A DNA stretch of 64,000 bases, taken from positions 1 to 64,000 of the forward strand of contig JAKPOP010000004.1 of assembly GCA_029547805.1 (NCBI GenBank). The letters run 5' to 3'. This document shows positions 9,933-18,496 of this stretch, piece after piece; the stretch's first letter is position 1; every line of letters begins with the position of its first letter. Under the pieces are notes generated by a model. The model ran no database searches. It saw only the letters and a list, made by a program, of their open reading frames with translations, and was not told where the DNA came from. The position numbers and the translations under genes are program-made. This stretch comes from Deltaproteobacteria bacterium. Its GTDB lineage: Bacteria; Myxococcota_A; UBA9042; DTJE01.

Positions 9933-11591
9933 TCAGGGACCCGGCCGTGGCCGGGCCCGACGGGCCCCGAGAGTCGCCGGGAGCAGCCACAGGATCAGGA
10001 ACCAGGGGCGGGGTCCGGGGCCTCCCTGGCATCCGCCTCCCGTTCGTGGAGGCGGGGGATTCCCGGTGTCCTGGGGGAGGGTCCCATCGATCCGGGAGGA
10101 CGGGAGGTCATCGGCCGGAGCCCACCGGTCCGCCGTCATGCCGGGGTCCCCTGGCAGCCCGGAATCGGCTCCGGCAGGTCCGGGGTCGGTAATGGAAGGG
10201 CCCGGGTCCGGGGGGGCCTCGGTGCCCGTGTCCTCCCCCGGGGATCCGGCATCGGGGACCGGTTCCGGGGACTCGGGTGGGGGGTCCGGCGGTGGCGGGG
10301 CGGCGCAGGGGTCCTGGCCCTGCGGCCAGGCCTTCCGGTAGGAGAAGACCTCGATGTCGAAGGAGTTGGAGGAGTCCTGGCCGAGGAGTTGCTGGGCCGT
10401 CGATCGGGCCCGGAAGGTCAGCTGGTTCCCGGCGATCTCGATCGACAGGAAGTGGTGGTTCCCGGAGCACTTCTGGCTGCCCCGGGCGGACCCGCAGAAC
10501 AACGACACCGCGATGTTGTAGGCCAGGGCCCCGGCGCCCCCGGTGACGACGTAGAAGGTCCCCCGTTCCGGGTCGCCCACGGGCAGGCCCTCGAGGCCGC
10601 CGGTGCTGGCCAGGGGCTCGAAGCGCTCGTAGAAGTGGTTGTGGCCCGAGAAGACGAAGTCCACGTGGTGCCGGTCCAGCACCGGGGTCAGGTAGGGGTT
10701 CTGCCCCTGCTCCCCCGGGGGATGGGAGATGTCCAGCAGGCCCAGCAGGCTGTGGGAGGTGTAGATCGGGTGGTGGAAGAAGACGAACTTCCACATCCGG
10801 GGGTGGTCCGCCAGGACCCGATCCAGCCAGGCCGCCTGGGTCGCGAAGTCCCGGTAGGTCTGGGTGGAGAGGGACACGACGATCGCGTTGCCGGTCGTGA
10901 AGAAGTAGTAGTCCTCGGTGCCGGTCGCGTCGTTGCGGGGCAGGTGGAACAGTCGGTTGTAGTGGGCGCCGTCGCCATCCTCGGGGCCGTCGTCGTGGTT
11001 GCCGAGGGTCGGCATGTGGGGCGCCACCGCCAGGGTCTGGTCCGAGGCCTCCAGCCAGTTCGCCCACTGCTTCGGGTACTTGCCGTCCCTGACGATGTCC
11101 CCGGTGTTCAGCAGGAACCGCGGATTCGTGGTCAACGCCTCGGAGACGATGGGGAACCAGCGGGGGGACGGCCCCGAGTCGTCGTCGCTCCGGTTGTCTC
11201 CCAGCACCGCAAAGGAGTAGGGGGTGCAGGCGTCCGCCGGCGGGGTCCGGAAGCGGAACTCCTGGCTGTATTCCCCGGGGCCCCCGACCCGGTACCGGTA
11301 CTCGGTGTCCGGTTCCAGGTCCCGCAGCGTGGCCTCGTGGAGGACTCCCAGCGGCGAGGGGAGCACGGTGACCGATCCCTGGACCTCTTCCTCCCAGACC
11401 TGTTCCCGGCCGAACTGCACCACCGAGGGGTCTGCGGCGGAGTCCGTGTGCCAGGCCACGCCGACCGTGCGACTGGCGTCGGCCTCGGGGAACGAGAGAC
11501 GGACCCACCGGGGCGGCGAGGCCCGGCTCTCCGGGGCCAGGAAGGCGGACAGCAGCACCATCCAGACAGCGATCCGGGCCAGCAGGCGCAT
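9933..11591 (-). CDS. secreted purple-acid-phosphatase-like metallophosphoesterase with MYXO-CTERM-like tail
   Basis: This is a 552-aa exported phosphoesterase. A signal peptide (MRLLARIAVWMVLLSAF, cleavage near residue 24) leads into a fibronectin-III-like domain (about residues 28-130), as in purple acid phosphatases. The calcineurin-like core has every metal motif: GDNRSDD, NTGDIV, GNHDD, FFHHPIYTSH and GHNHFYE. A Pro/Asp/Gly-rich spacer follows. The protein ends with Gly-Gly-Gly-Cys, a short hydrophobic helix (PWFLILWLLPATLG) and an arginine-rich tail, the layout of MYXO-CTERM cell-surface anchors. The start at 11591 has a GAGG box. The ORF extends upstream only through untranslated promoter DNA. 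Natural substrate unknown. Confidence 0.88.
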   Translation of the reverse strand: MRLLARIAVWMVLLSAFLAPESRASPPRWVRLSFPEADASRTVGVAWHTDSAADPSVVQFGREQVWEEEVQGSVTVLPSPLGVLHEATLRDLEPDTEYRYRVGGPGEYSQEFRFRTPPADACTPYSFAVLGDNRSDDDSGPSPRWFPIVSEALTTNPRFLLNTGDIVRDGKYPKQWANWLEASDQTLAVAPHMPTLGNHDDGPEDGDGAHYNRLFHLPRNDATGTEDYYFFTTGNAIVVSLSTQTYRDFATQAAWLDRVLADHPRMWKFVFFHHPIYTSHSLLGLLDISHPPGEQGQNPYLTPVLDRHHVDFVFSGHNHFYERFEPLASTGGLEGLPVGDPERGTFYVVTGGAGALAYNIAVSLFCGSARGSQKCSGNHHFLSIEIAGNQLTFRARSTAQQLLGQDSSNSFDIEVFSYRKAWPQGQDPCAAPPPPDPPPESPEPVPDAGSPGEDTGTEAPPDPGPSITDPGPAGADSGLPGDPGMTADRWAPADDLPSSRIDGTLPQDTGNPPPPRTGGGCQGGPGPRPWFLILWLLPATLGARRARPRPGP

Positions 11592-11617
11592 CGGGAGTCC
11601 TCGTTCAATCCGGATCG

Positions 11618-11645
11618 ACGATACGGAAATATCCTGGATTTGCAA
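11618..11645 (-). promoter_or_regulatory. possible promoter of the metallophosphatase gene
   Basis: On the minus strand TTGCAA (11640-11645) and TATCGT (11618-11623) are separated by 16 nt. They lie in a locally AT-rich patch 27 nt before the ATG at 11591. Both boxes are imperfect. The opposite-strand gene at 11803 has only an extended -10 candidate (TGGTAGCAT, 11776-11784). Confidence 0.35.
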
Positions 11646-11802
11646 CCGGATCGCCTGCGTGACATCCCAGGTCCTCCCGGCGGCGCCGCCCCTCCATCGC
11701 AGGACCGGACCCACGTCCTCGACGCCAGGGCCCGGGGGCCGGCAGGGGTCCCTTCCCGGTTCCCAAACGCGACGGTGGTAGCATTGGCCGCAGGGAGGTG
11801 GG

Positions 11803-14238
11803 ATGGCTCAGCGATCAATCGGGATCGGGCCGGGACGGGGCATCCGCCGGGGATGGCTGGTCGGCGTGCTGCTGGCATGGCCCGTCGCGGCCCTTGGGGC
11901 CTCCCCCACCGACCCCTGCGACCTGCCGGGGCTGGTCCAGGACCTCCGGTTCCTGGGGATTCCGGCGTTGGCGGCGGTCCCCCTCGGCCCGGGGCAGGGG
12001 ACCGGGGTCATCCTCGGTCACCGGGAGGGCCCGGCGTTGCTGATGGGGGTCGGCCTCCGGGCAACGGATGGGGCGCTGGTGACCCAGTCCCGCTTGCTCG
12101 AGGGCGATGCGAACCTCCGGTCCCTCTGGATGACGGTGCAGGACCAGACGGTGGATGCCCTGGTGGCGTCGCCGTTTCGGGGCTGTGCGTCACTGGGGCT
12201 CCAGGAACCGGTGGATCGGACCCTGGGAGCCCTGATGGACCTCCTGGTCCGGGACCTGTCGCCACGGCCCAGCGCCCAGGCCGAACGGGCCCCCCCGGGA
12301 ATCGTCACGTCGCCGCTCCAGGCGGCGGTCGTGTGGCTGGCCCTGGCCGCCGTGATCGCCTATCTGGCCCTCTGCGCCTGGAGGATCTTCCGGGGCGCCC
12401 GGGGCCTGTCCTGGCAGGAACTCCTGGTCTCCCTGGCCCTGTTGGCCCTGGCGGTGATGGTCCGGGGCGGGATGGGGCCCCGGCTGCCGGTCGGGACCGC
12501 CAACTCGGACCTCTCGCACCTGCTGGACATCCATCTCTGGGACCTCTGGGGATTCGGGGTCCACCAGGGCGTGACCTATCCCCCGGTCTGGCGACTGGCC
12601 GTCTGGCTGGCCTTTCGCCTGTGGGGGCCCTCCTGGGATCTGGCCGCCTGGATGACGACCATCGCCGGCGCCCTGCTTGTGCTGCCGGTGACGGCCTGGG
12701 TCCGGCGGGCCACCGGGTCTCGGATGGCCGGGGCCCTGGCGGGCCTGGCGGCGGCGGTGATGCCCGTCGGGGTCCGGTTCAGCAACGGGGTGCTGCTGGA
12801 GACCCCGGCGGGCCTGTTGCTGGCGGCCTGCTGCTGGCACTTCTGGTGCTGGCTGCATGGCCGCCGGGCCCTGGACGGGATCCTGTGGGCTCTGTCGCAG
12901 GTCCTGCTGGTCCAGACCCGCCTGGAGACCCTGGGGATCCTGCCTCTGCTGCTGCTGATGCAGGGAACGGTGGCGACCTGGCGCCACGGGGCGGCGGTCC
13001 TGTGGCGCCTGAGGCCCTGGGTGGGGATCGGCCTTGTCCTGGGGCTGCCCTTCCTGGCGCAGGTGGCCCTGTTGCTGCTGACCTCCGAGAGCCACCAGGG
13101 AGACAAGGCCTCGGGGATGCTGGCGCCGGTGCTGGTCTTCGGGGCGATCGGCCTGGGCCTCGCCTGGGGGCTGCGGCCGGACCGGCGGCAGCCCTTGCTT
13201 CGGGGCGGCTGGGCCTCTTTCGCCCGGGTGATGCTGGGCGTCCTGGTGCTGCTGTTCGTGGTCGAGGCAGCGGTGCAGTGGCCCGGAAACCCCTGGGCAC
13301 CCGAGGCCATCACCCATCCGGACTACCCGTTCCATCGCTTCTACATCACCTGGCCCCACGGGACCTGGCCCGACGACCGGGTCTATCCCGGCTGGCTGGT
13401 CAACGCCGGGACCTTCCCGATCCCCTGGTTGGGCCTGTGGCTGCTGTCCCTGTGGCCCTGGCGGGGCGCGTCGTCGGAGGTCCGGGGCCTCTCGTGGCTG
13501 TTGGCGCTGCTGCCCTGGTTCGGGCACTTCCTGACCCGCCACGTGGGGACCGGCATCGCCCCCTTCGAGGGGCTGCGGCACCACGTGGTCTTCCTGGGGC
13601 CCGTGGCCGCCTCGGTGGGCATCGGCGCCTGGCAGGTGCTGGAGGCCCTGGGCGGTCGTCCCCGGCTTCGAGGGGTCCTGGTCGTCGGGCTGGTCGGGGT
13701 GCTGGCATCCCCCCTCTGGACCCACCGGGGGGCCCTCTGGGACCAGGACTTCAACCCTCAGCAGGAGTTCCGGTTCGCCCGGGAAGCGGTCACGGTCCTG
13801 CCGGACCGGGCTCGGGTGATCGTGGTGGACGACGTGGTGGATTTCGGGCCCGAGGCGATGATGCCACCCACCTCGATCCTCCCGGTCTTCCGGGGCAATC
13901 ACCTGTGGCTGGCCCTGGCCTGGATGTCCGGCCGGGTGCTGGACGTCCGGGGCGCCCGGGAGGATGCCCGTGGCGGCGACACGCCGGAGGGCCCCGCCTG
14001 GTTCTACCAGGGGCTCGACTGCCACCGATCGCCGGTGCCGGGGCGGATGCTGCCGTCCTGCGAGGCCGCCGCCGAGGTTGCCGGGGCTGAACCGGCCCTC
14101 TCCCGGCGGATTCCGAACCGGCCCTACACGACCCAGTCCGCCCGGGTGATCGGCATTCGCCAGCCTGACCTGGAGTTGTCTTTTCGGCCCCTGGACCCAG
14201 AGAGCCTGCTGCGGTTTCGACGACAGGTCCTTCCCTGA
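11803..14238 (+). CDS. GT-C (GT39/ArnT-like) multi-pass membrane protein
   Basis: This 811-aa protein has an N-terminal signal-anchor (residues 16-33). A soluble region of about 130 residues follows, then about ten hydrophobic helices between residues 165 and 610, and a C-terminal soluble domain. The first-loop acidic residues (GTANSDLSHLLD), the following Q-G-V-T-Y-P-P-V-W segment and the repeated long helices resemble GT-C lipid-dependent glycosyltransferases such as ArnT/PMT. Substrate unknown, and homology is weak enough that a non-enzymatic membrane protein is possible. The ATG has a GGAGG box four bases upstream. The gene is divergent from the phosphatase and convergent with the tetraheme lipoprotein. 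No polyprenyl sugar genes lie next to it. Confidence 0.65.
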   Translation: MAQRSIGIGPGRGIRRGWLVGVLLAWPVAALGASPTDPCDLPGLVQDLRFLGIPALAAVPLGPGQGTGVILGHREGPALLMGVGLRATDGALVTQSRLLEGDANLRSLWMTVQDQTVDALVASPFRGCASLGLQEPVDRTLGALMDLLVRDLSPRPSAQAERAPPGIVTSPLQAAVVWLALAAVIAYLALCAWRIFRGARGLSWQELLVSLALLALAVMVRGGMGPRLPVGTANSDLSHLLDIHLWDLWGFGVHQGVTYPPVWRLAVWLAFRLWGPSWDLAAWMTTIAGALLVLPVTAWVRRATGSRMAGALAGLAAAVMPVGVRFSNGVLLETPAGLLLAACCWHFWCWLHGRRALDGILWALSQVLLVQTRLETLGILPLLLLMQGTVATWRHGAAVLWRLRPWVGIGLVLGLPFLAQVALLLLTSESHQGDKASGMLAPVLVFGAIGLGLAWGLRPDRRQPLLRGGWASFARVMLGVLVLLFVVEAAVQWPGNPWAPEAITHPDYPFHRFYITWPHGTWPDDRVYPGWLVNAGTFPIPWLGLWLLSLWPWRGASSEVRGLSWLLALLPWFGHFLTRHVGTGIAPFEGLRHHVVFLGPVAASVGIGAWQVLEALGGRPRLRGVLVVGLVGVLASPLWTHRGALWDQDFNPQQEFRFAREAVTVLPDRARVIVVDDVVDFGPEAMMPPTSILPVFRGNHLWLALAWMSGRVLDVRGAREDARGGDTPEGPAWFYQGLDCHRSPVPGRMLPSCEAAAEVAGAEPALSRRIPNRPYTTQSARVIGIRQPDLELSFRPLDPESLLRFRRQVLP

Positions 14239-14247
14239 TCAGGAGGG

Positions 14248-14847
14248 CTAGTGGCACTGCGAGCAGGCGGGACCCAGTCCCCCGGTGTTGTTGGGGCCGT
14301 GGCAGGTCGTGCAGGTGCCGGAGGTCCCGGAACGGTGCATGTGCCCACCCCGGTTCCGGGTGTGATCGGCATTGTTGTGGCAGTCGTAGCAGGAGGGCCC
14401 CGTGCCCCCCGTCAAATCGGTTCCATGACAGGCCGTGCAGTTCCGCAGGGGGTCCTCCTTGCCGGGATGGTGCATCACACCCCCATTGTCCTCGGTGTGC
14501 CCGGGAGGTCCCTGAGGGCCCGGGTCGACCGTTCCAGGGTCCGAGACACCGGGGTCGATCGCGCCTGGATCGACGGCCCCGGGATCTGCGACTCCCAGGT
14601 CCACTGGCCCCAGGTCCGTGGGAATCGAGTCCTCGCCACCCTGGTCCGGCAGGCCCAGGTCGGCCGACCCGGGGTCCGTGAGGTCCCGGTTCTCCGTTCC
14701 AAGGTCCGTCGCCCCGAGTTCCTGGCCCCCGAGGTCGGTCCCGCCGAGGTCCGCCAGGGTCCCCGGGTCGCTCGTCGTGTTCCCGCCACCACCGCAGGCC
14801 CAGACCGCCATCGACGCCGCAACAGCCAGCACTTGCCCTGTTCGCAT
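14248..14847 (-). CDS. tetraheme c-type cytochrome lipoprotein
   Basis: This 199-aa precursor has a lipoprotein signal peptide (lipidation Cys18 in VWACGGGG). An approximately 95-residue spacer built from DLG/DPG repeats comes next. The C-terminal 64 residues hold four CxxCH heme sites (CTACH, CYDCH, CTTCH, CSQCH). Extra His residues (HTRNRGGHMH) could be distal ligands. The protein ends on the histidine of the fourth motif. The layout suggests a surface- or periplasm-facing electron carrier held off the membrane by a flexible arm. The ATG at 14847 has a GGAGG box five bases upstream. An upstream extension of 19 codons overlaps the promoter and was rejected. The ccsA/hemX-like gene at 45 kb is not linked to it. 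Confidence 0.85.
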   Translation of the reverse strand: MRTGQVLAVAASMAVWACGGGGNTTSDPGTLADLGGTDLGGQELGATDLGTENRDLTDPGSADLGLPDQGGEDSIPTDLGPVDLGVADPGAVDPGAIDPGVSDPGTVDPGPQGPPGHTEDNGGVMHHPGKEDPLRNCTACHGTDLTGGTGPSCYDCHNNADHTRNRGGHMHRSGTSGTCTTCHGPNNTGGLGPACSQCH

Positions 14848-14912
14848 TCCGCCCTCCCGGCAAAGAGACTGCCACGCCCGGACGGTCCCCCGTCCGACCG
14901 ACATTCGGAGAA

Positions 14913-14941
14913 ATCCTATCCGAAAAGACCTGGGGTCTCAA
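14913..14941 (-). promoter_or_regulatory. promoter of the tetraheme lipoprotein gene
   Basis: On the minus strand TTGAGA (14936-14941) is followed after 17 nt by TAGGAT (14913-14918). The leader to the ATG at 14847 is about 60 nt. Confidence 0.6.
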
Positions 14942-15047
14942 TCCCTTTCCCGGAACCCCCGGAAACCGAACGGAATCCTGGCGGGCACGGTTCTGATTCC
15001 TGCGGGCAGGACAGTGGGTTGAAAGCGATCAATGGCTGACTGTTCCC

Positions 15048-16370
15048 CTATTCGCCGGTCTCCTCGGGCGGGGGCTCCTGGGCGCCGGGGTTCTCGAGGC
15101 TCAACATGCCGGAGTGGTCGTCGTAGGCGAAGATCTCGGCGTAGCGGCCCCACTCGATCACGGCGTCGAGGACCCGGCGGGCCTCGTCCTCGCTGAGGAA
15201 CTTCTCGAGTTCCGCCAGGAAGCGGTCCTCGTGGGCCCGGTTGCCCGGACGGCCGTCCAGGACCTTGCGGATGTGGGCCGCCATCGGGATGGCCCGGACC
15301 AGGGCCTCGGCGAACAGGGGCTTGCGCTCCAGGATGTCGGCGTCCAGCCAGGCCCGCCCCTGGGCGGTGATCTCCGCGTCGCCCTTTTCGACCTTCAAGA
15401 ATCCCAGCAGTTCCAGGGCCTCGAGGATCGGGAACAGGTCGTCCACCTCGAGTCCCATCTCCTCGGCCAGCACCGGGAGGTCCACCCGGCCCGTGGCCTC
15501 TTGCCCCACCGCGTCCAGCAGTCCCAGCATCTGGTTGATCGGGGCCGTGGGCAGCCGCATCGCCAGCGGGGACTTCTGGGCCGAGGTGTCCCGCACCCGC
15601 CGGGTCAGGACCTGATAGATCTCCTCCACCAGGGCCTTGAAGGCCGGAGACTCCCAGTCCCGGGGGTGCTTCAGGGGGATGGGGACCTCGGCACCGATCC
15701 GGGCCGGCTCCCCGGACAGGACCAGCACCCGGTCCGCCATCCACACCACCTCTTCGATGTTGTTCGACACCATCAGGATCCCCCGGGTCGGCATCCGCCG
15801 CTCGACCCAGAGGTCCAGCAGGTCCGTCTTGAGCGTCTCGGCGGTCAGCACGTCGAGGCCCGAAAAGGCCTCGTCCATCAGCAGCAGGTCCGGTTCCACC
15901 ACCAGGGCCCGTGCGATGCCGACCCGCTGCCGCATGCCTCCTGACAGTTCCTTGGGGTAGGCCGACTCGAAGCCGTCGAGCCCGATCAGGTCGATCGTGG
16001 CCAGTGCCCTGCGCCGACGCTCCTCGTCGGGGATGCCCCGGGCCTCCAGGCCCAGTTCGACGTTCCCAAGGACCGTGAGCCAGGGATACAGCGCGAAGGA
16101 CTGGAAGATCATCGCCATTCGGGTGACGGGACCGGTCACCGCCTGCCCCCGGTAGAGCACCTCGCCGCCATCGGGCGTCACGAGTCCGCAGCAGATCCGT
16201 AGCAAGGTGGACTTCCCGGACCCGGACCGCCCCAGGATCGCGACGATCTCTCCCTCACGGAGGCAGAAGGACACGTCCTTCAGCACGTGCTGCACGCCGC
16301 CAGACGGGGGCCGGAAGGACTTCTCGACCGCCTTCAGCCGCAGCAGTTCGTGTTCGCCCAGGCCAGCCAT
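15048..16370 (-). CDS. NitT/TauT-type ABC transporter ATP-binding protein with AAA-associated C-terminal domain
   Basis: This is a 440-aa ATPase. The first 265 residues are a standard ABC domain: Walker A GRSGSGKST, Q-loop MIFQSFALYPWLTVLGNV, signature LSGGMRQRVGIARAL, Walker B LLLMDEAFSGLD, and a switch Asn-Asn (SNNIEE) in place of the usual His. About 150 residues of AAA-associated domain follow (winged-helix-like), as in some nitrate/sulfonate-type importers; it may sense or gate. The switch change is seen in this subfamily. The gene starts 10 nt after the permease stop. Substrate unknown; no substrate-binding protein gene is in the window. Confidence 0.88.
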   Translation of the reverse strand: MAGLGEHELLRLKAVEKSFRPPSGGVQHVLKDVSFCLREGEIVAILGRSGSGKSTLLRICCGLVTPDGGEVLYRGQAVTGPVTRMAMIFQSFALYPWLTVLGNVELGLEARGIPDEERRRRALATIDLIGLDGFESAYPKELSGGMRQRVGIARALVVEPDLLLMDEAFSGLDVLTAETLKTDLLDLWVERRMPTRGILMVSNNIEEVVWMADRVLVLSGEPARIGAEVPIPLKHPRDWESPAFKALVEEIYQVLTRRVRDTSAQKSPLAMRLPTAPINQMLGLLDAVGQEATGRVDLPVLAEEMGLEVDDLFPILEALELLGFLKVEKGDAEITAQGRAWLDADILERKPLFAEALVRAIPMAAHIRKVLDGRPGNRAHEDRFLAELEKFLSEDEARRVLDAVIEWGRYAEIFAYDDHSGMLSLENPGAQEPPPEETGE

Positions 16371-16380
16371 CGTCGTCTCC

Positions 16381-18087
16381 TCAGTCGAGCCGGAATCGGG
16401 CCTCCGCCAGTCCGTACAGACGCCTCCAGACCAACCGCTCGACGGTCACGACGTAGAGGCTCATCACGACCACTCCCAGGACGACCCGCGGGATGTCGCC
16501 ACCCTCGGTGGCGATGGCGATGTAGGAACCCAGGCCGGTGGCCACCAGGGTATCGTCCCCCCACGACACCACCTCGGCCACGATGCTGGCATTCCAGGTG
16601 CCTCCCGAGGCGTTGATCAGACCCGTGGTCAGGTAGGGCAGCAGGGCCGGCAGCAGCAGTCGTTTCCAGCGCAGGATGCCTCGCACACCCAGGCTCCGGG
16701 CGGTCTCCTTGAGGTCTGCAGGGATCGCGCTGGCGCCAGCGATCACGTTGAACAGGATGTACCACTGGGTTCCCAGCACCATCAAGGGTGCCGTGAAGAC
16801 CTCCGGACTCAGGTCGAACCGACGGATCGCCAGCACGGCCACCGGAAAGAAGAGGTTGGCTGGAAAGGCCGCCAGGAACTGCGCCAGGGGCTGGAAACGG
16901 ACCGCGAGCCGGGGCCTCAGGCCGATGAAGACACCGATGGGCACCCAGACCAGGCAGGCCAGGCCGATCAGCACCACCACCCGCAACAGCGTCAAGACGC
17001 CTTGTCCCAGGGCCACCAGGACCTCGGACCAGCCCAGAGGTGCCAGGGAGAAGGTGTAGAACCGGTGGGCCCCCAGGACCCCGAGTCCGAGCACCAGTGG
17101 CCAGAAGGCGTGGCGCAGCAGGGTGCGAGACCAGGAGGGTCCTGGTGACGACGGGACCCGGGGAGATGCCGGCGGTCTCAGAAGGACCCTTCGTGCCAGC
17201 CGTCCCGCCACCGCCATCCCCTTCCGGGCGAGGCGCGTTCGTCGGATCCAGTCCAGCATCCAGGATTCAGGCTCCTCCTCCTCCTCGATCAACTCGAACT
17301 TGAACTTGCGGGACCAGGCGACCAGGGGCCGGAAGAAGACCTGGTCATAGGCCAGGATCACGACCAGCATCGTCACGAGGGCCAGGCCCACCGCTCCCAG
17401 GTCCTGCTGTCGGATGGCCTCGGCCACGTAGGACCCGATGCCCGGCAACTGGACCTGGGTGGTCCCGACCGCGATGGCCTCCGAGGCGACCACGAAAAAC
17501 CAGCCGCCCGAGACCGACATCATCGTGTTCCAGACGAGTCCCGGCATTGCGAAGGGCACCTCCAGGCGCCAGAAGCGCTGCCAGGCCGAGAGGCCGAAGA
17601 GGTGAGCCGCCTGGGTCAGGTCCCGGGGAACCGTCTTCAGGGACTGGTAGAAACTGAAGGCCATGTTCCAGGCCTGGGAGGTGAAGATGGCGAACATCGA
17701 GGCCAGTTCCACCCCCAGCAGGTTGCCCGGGAACAGGGCCATGAAGCCCGTCACCGTGATGGCCATGAAGCCCAGGATCGGGACCGACTGGAGCACGTCC
17801 AGCATGGGGACCAGGATCCGCTCGGCCCGGGGACTCTTGGCCGCCAGGGACCCGTAGGTGAAGGTGAACAGGAAGGACATCACCAGGGCGCCGGCCATCC
17901 GGAGCACGGTCCGGAAGGCGTACTCCGGCAGGTGCCACGGGTCGAGGGACAGACGCATCACCCCGCTCGGCTCGAATGGGACCGTCATCTGGCGCAGTCC
18001 CCAGGCCAGCAGGCCGAAGAGGCCCAGCACGAGCGGGATCGTCAGCAGGTCCCATCGATTGGGGCGAACCAGCAGCGGCGCGGCCAT
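16381..18087 (-). CDS. fused double-domain ABC transporter permease (NitT/TauT-like)
   Basis: This 568-aa membrane protein contains two permease modules in one chain. Each has its own EAA coupling loop: one in AAHLFGLSAWQRFWRLEVPFAMP (about residues 165-190) and one in TARSLGVRGILRWKRLLLPALLP (about 475-500). A charged linker with a run of five Glu residues and an Arg/Pro-rich stretch separates them, so the protein supplies both membrane halves of the importer. It pairs with the ATPase encoded just downstream. The ATG at 18087 has a GGAGG box five bases upstream. Likely cargo classes for the family are small oxyanions, sulfonates or pyrimidines, but nothing here decides which. Confidence 0.88.
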   Translation of the reverse strand: MAAPLLVRPNRWDLLTIPLVLGLFGLLAWGLRQMTVPFEPSGVMRLSLDPWHLPEYAFRTVLRMAGALVMSFLFTFTYGSLAAKSPRAERILVPMLDVLQSVPILGFMAITVTGFMALFPGNLLGVELASMFAIFTSQAWNMAFSFYQSLKTVPRDLTQAAHLFGLSAWQRFWRLEVPFAMPGLVWNTMMSVSGGWFFVVASEAIAVGTTQVQLPGIGSYVAEAIRQQDLGAVGLALVTMLVVILAYDQVFFRPLVAWSRKFKFELIEEEEEPESWMLDWIRRTRLARKGMAVAGRLARRVLLRPPASPRVPSSPGPSWSRTLLRHAFWPLVLGLGVLGAHRFYTFSLAPLGWSEVLVALGQGVLTLLRVVVLIGLACLVWVPIGVFIGLRPRLAVRFQPLAQFLAAFPANLFFPVAVLAIRRFDLSPEVFTAPLMVLGTQWYILFNVIAGASAIPADLKETARSLGVRGILRWKRLLLPALLPYLTTGLINASGGTWNASIVAEVVSWGDDTLVATGLGSYIAIATEGGDIPRVVLGVVVMSLYVVTVERLVWRRLYGLAEARFRLD

Positions 18088-18312
18088 TCCCGCCTCCCGG
18101 TCCGACAGGCCTCTCCGACAGGGGCCGCGCCGCCCGTGCAGACACGGGCAGGGGCCATCCTGCGGGGGCCACCAGAGGGGACGTGCGGTCCGTGACCAGG
18201 ATTCAGCGGGGTGACCGGAGGCCGACCCGCTGGACCCGTGACGGACTGGCGTCCTCGTCCACGTTCGGCTCCTTGCGAGACCCGGTTCACGCCCGCATCG
18301 GCGGGCAGGCGG
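18088..18312 (-). other. long untranslated leader of the ABC permease-ATPase operon
   Basis: Given the promoter at 18313-18340, this operon has about 220 nt of untranslated leader. It is rich in self-complementary GC blocks, for example GCCCGTG...CACGGGC around 18136-18154. I could not match it to a known riboswitch class by eye. It holds no convincing gene on either strand. Confidence 0.4.
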
Positions 18313-18340
18313 AGTCTAGTCCCTGCGGCGCCGCCGTCAA
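18313..18340 (-). promoter_or_regulatory. promoter of the ABC permease-ATPase operon
   Basis: On the minus strand TTGACG (18335-18340) is followed after 16 nt by TAGACT (18313-18318). It sits back to back with the ffs promoter; the two -35 boxes are only 4 nt apart, so the polymerases may exclude each other. Confidence 0.6.
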
Positions 18341-18344
18341 GGGC

Positions 18345-18373
18345 TTGCATCCCGCGGAGGGCTCGTCTATGCT
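18345..18373 (+). promoter_or_regulatory. promoter of the SRP RNA gene
   Basis: TTGCAT (18345-18350), a 17-nt spacer and TATGCT (18368-18373). The RNA's first paired base lies 8 nt after the -10 box, which is the expected start distance. Confidence 0.7.
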
Positions 18374-18380
18374 TTCCCCT

Positions 18381-18468
18381 GCCGGGACGGGGCGGCGCAA
18401 GGGTGCCCAACCCCGCCAGGTCCGGAAGGAAGCAACGGTCAGCATCGTTGTGGGTGTCCCGTCCCGGC
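18381..18468 (+). ncRNA. ffs: bacterial small signal recognition particle RNA (4.5S RNA)
   Basis: This RNA binds Ffh and targets membrane and secreted proteins. The ends pair perfectly over 11 bp (GCCGGGACGGG with CCCGTCCCGGC). The conserved apical domain is present as AGGTCCGGAAGGAAGCA followed by GGTCAGCA; it includes the GGAA tetraloop and the symmetric and asymmetric loops that Ffh recognises. About 88 nt is typical of the short bacterial form without an Alu domain. It lies just upstream of dnaX, as in many bacteria. Confidence 0.95.
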
Positions 18469-18496
18469 TTCCCCACTCCTCCAGGTCGGGCAGTCC

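Noticed and set aside
9900-14090. 1396-codon plus-strand open frame over the phosphatase and GT-C genes
   Set aside because: It runs antisense to one real gene and out of frame with the other. Its content is Gly/Pro/Arg-rich and typical of high-GC shadow frames.
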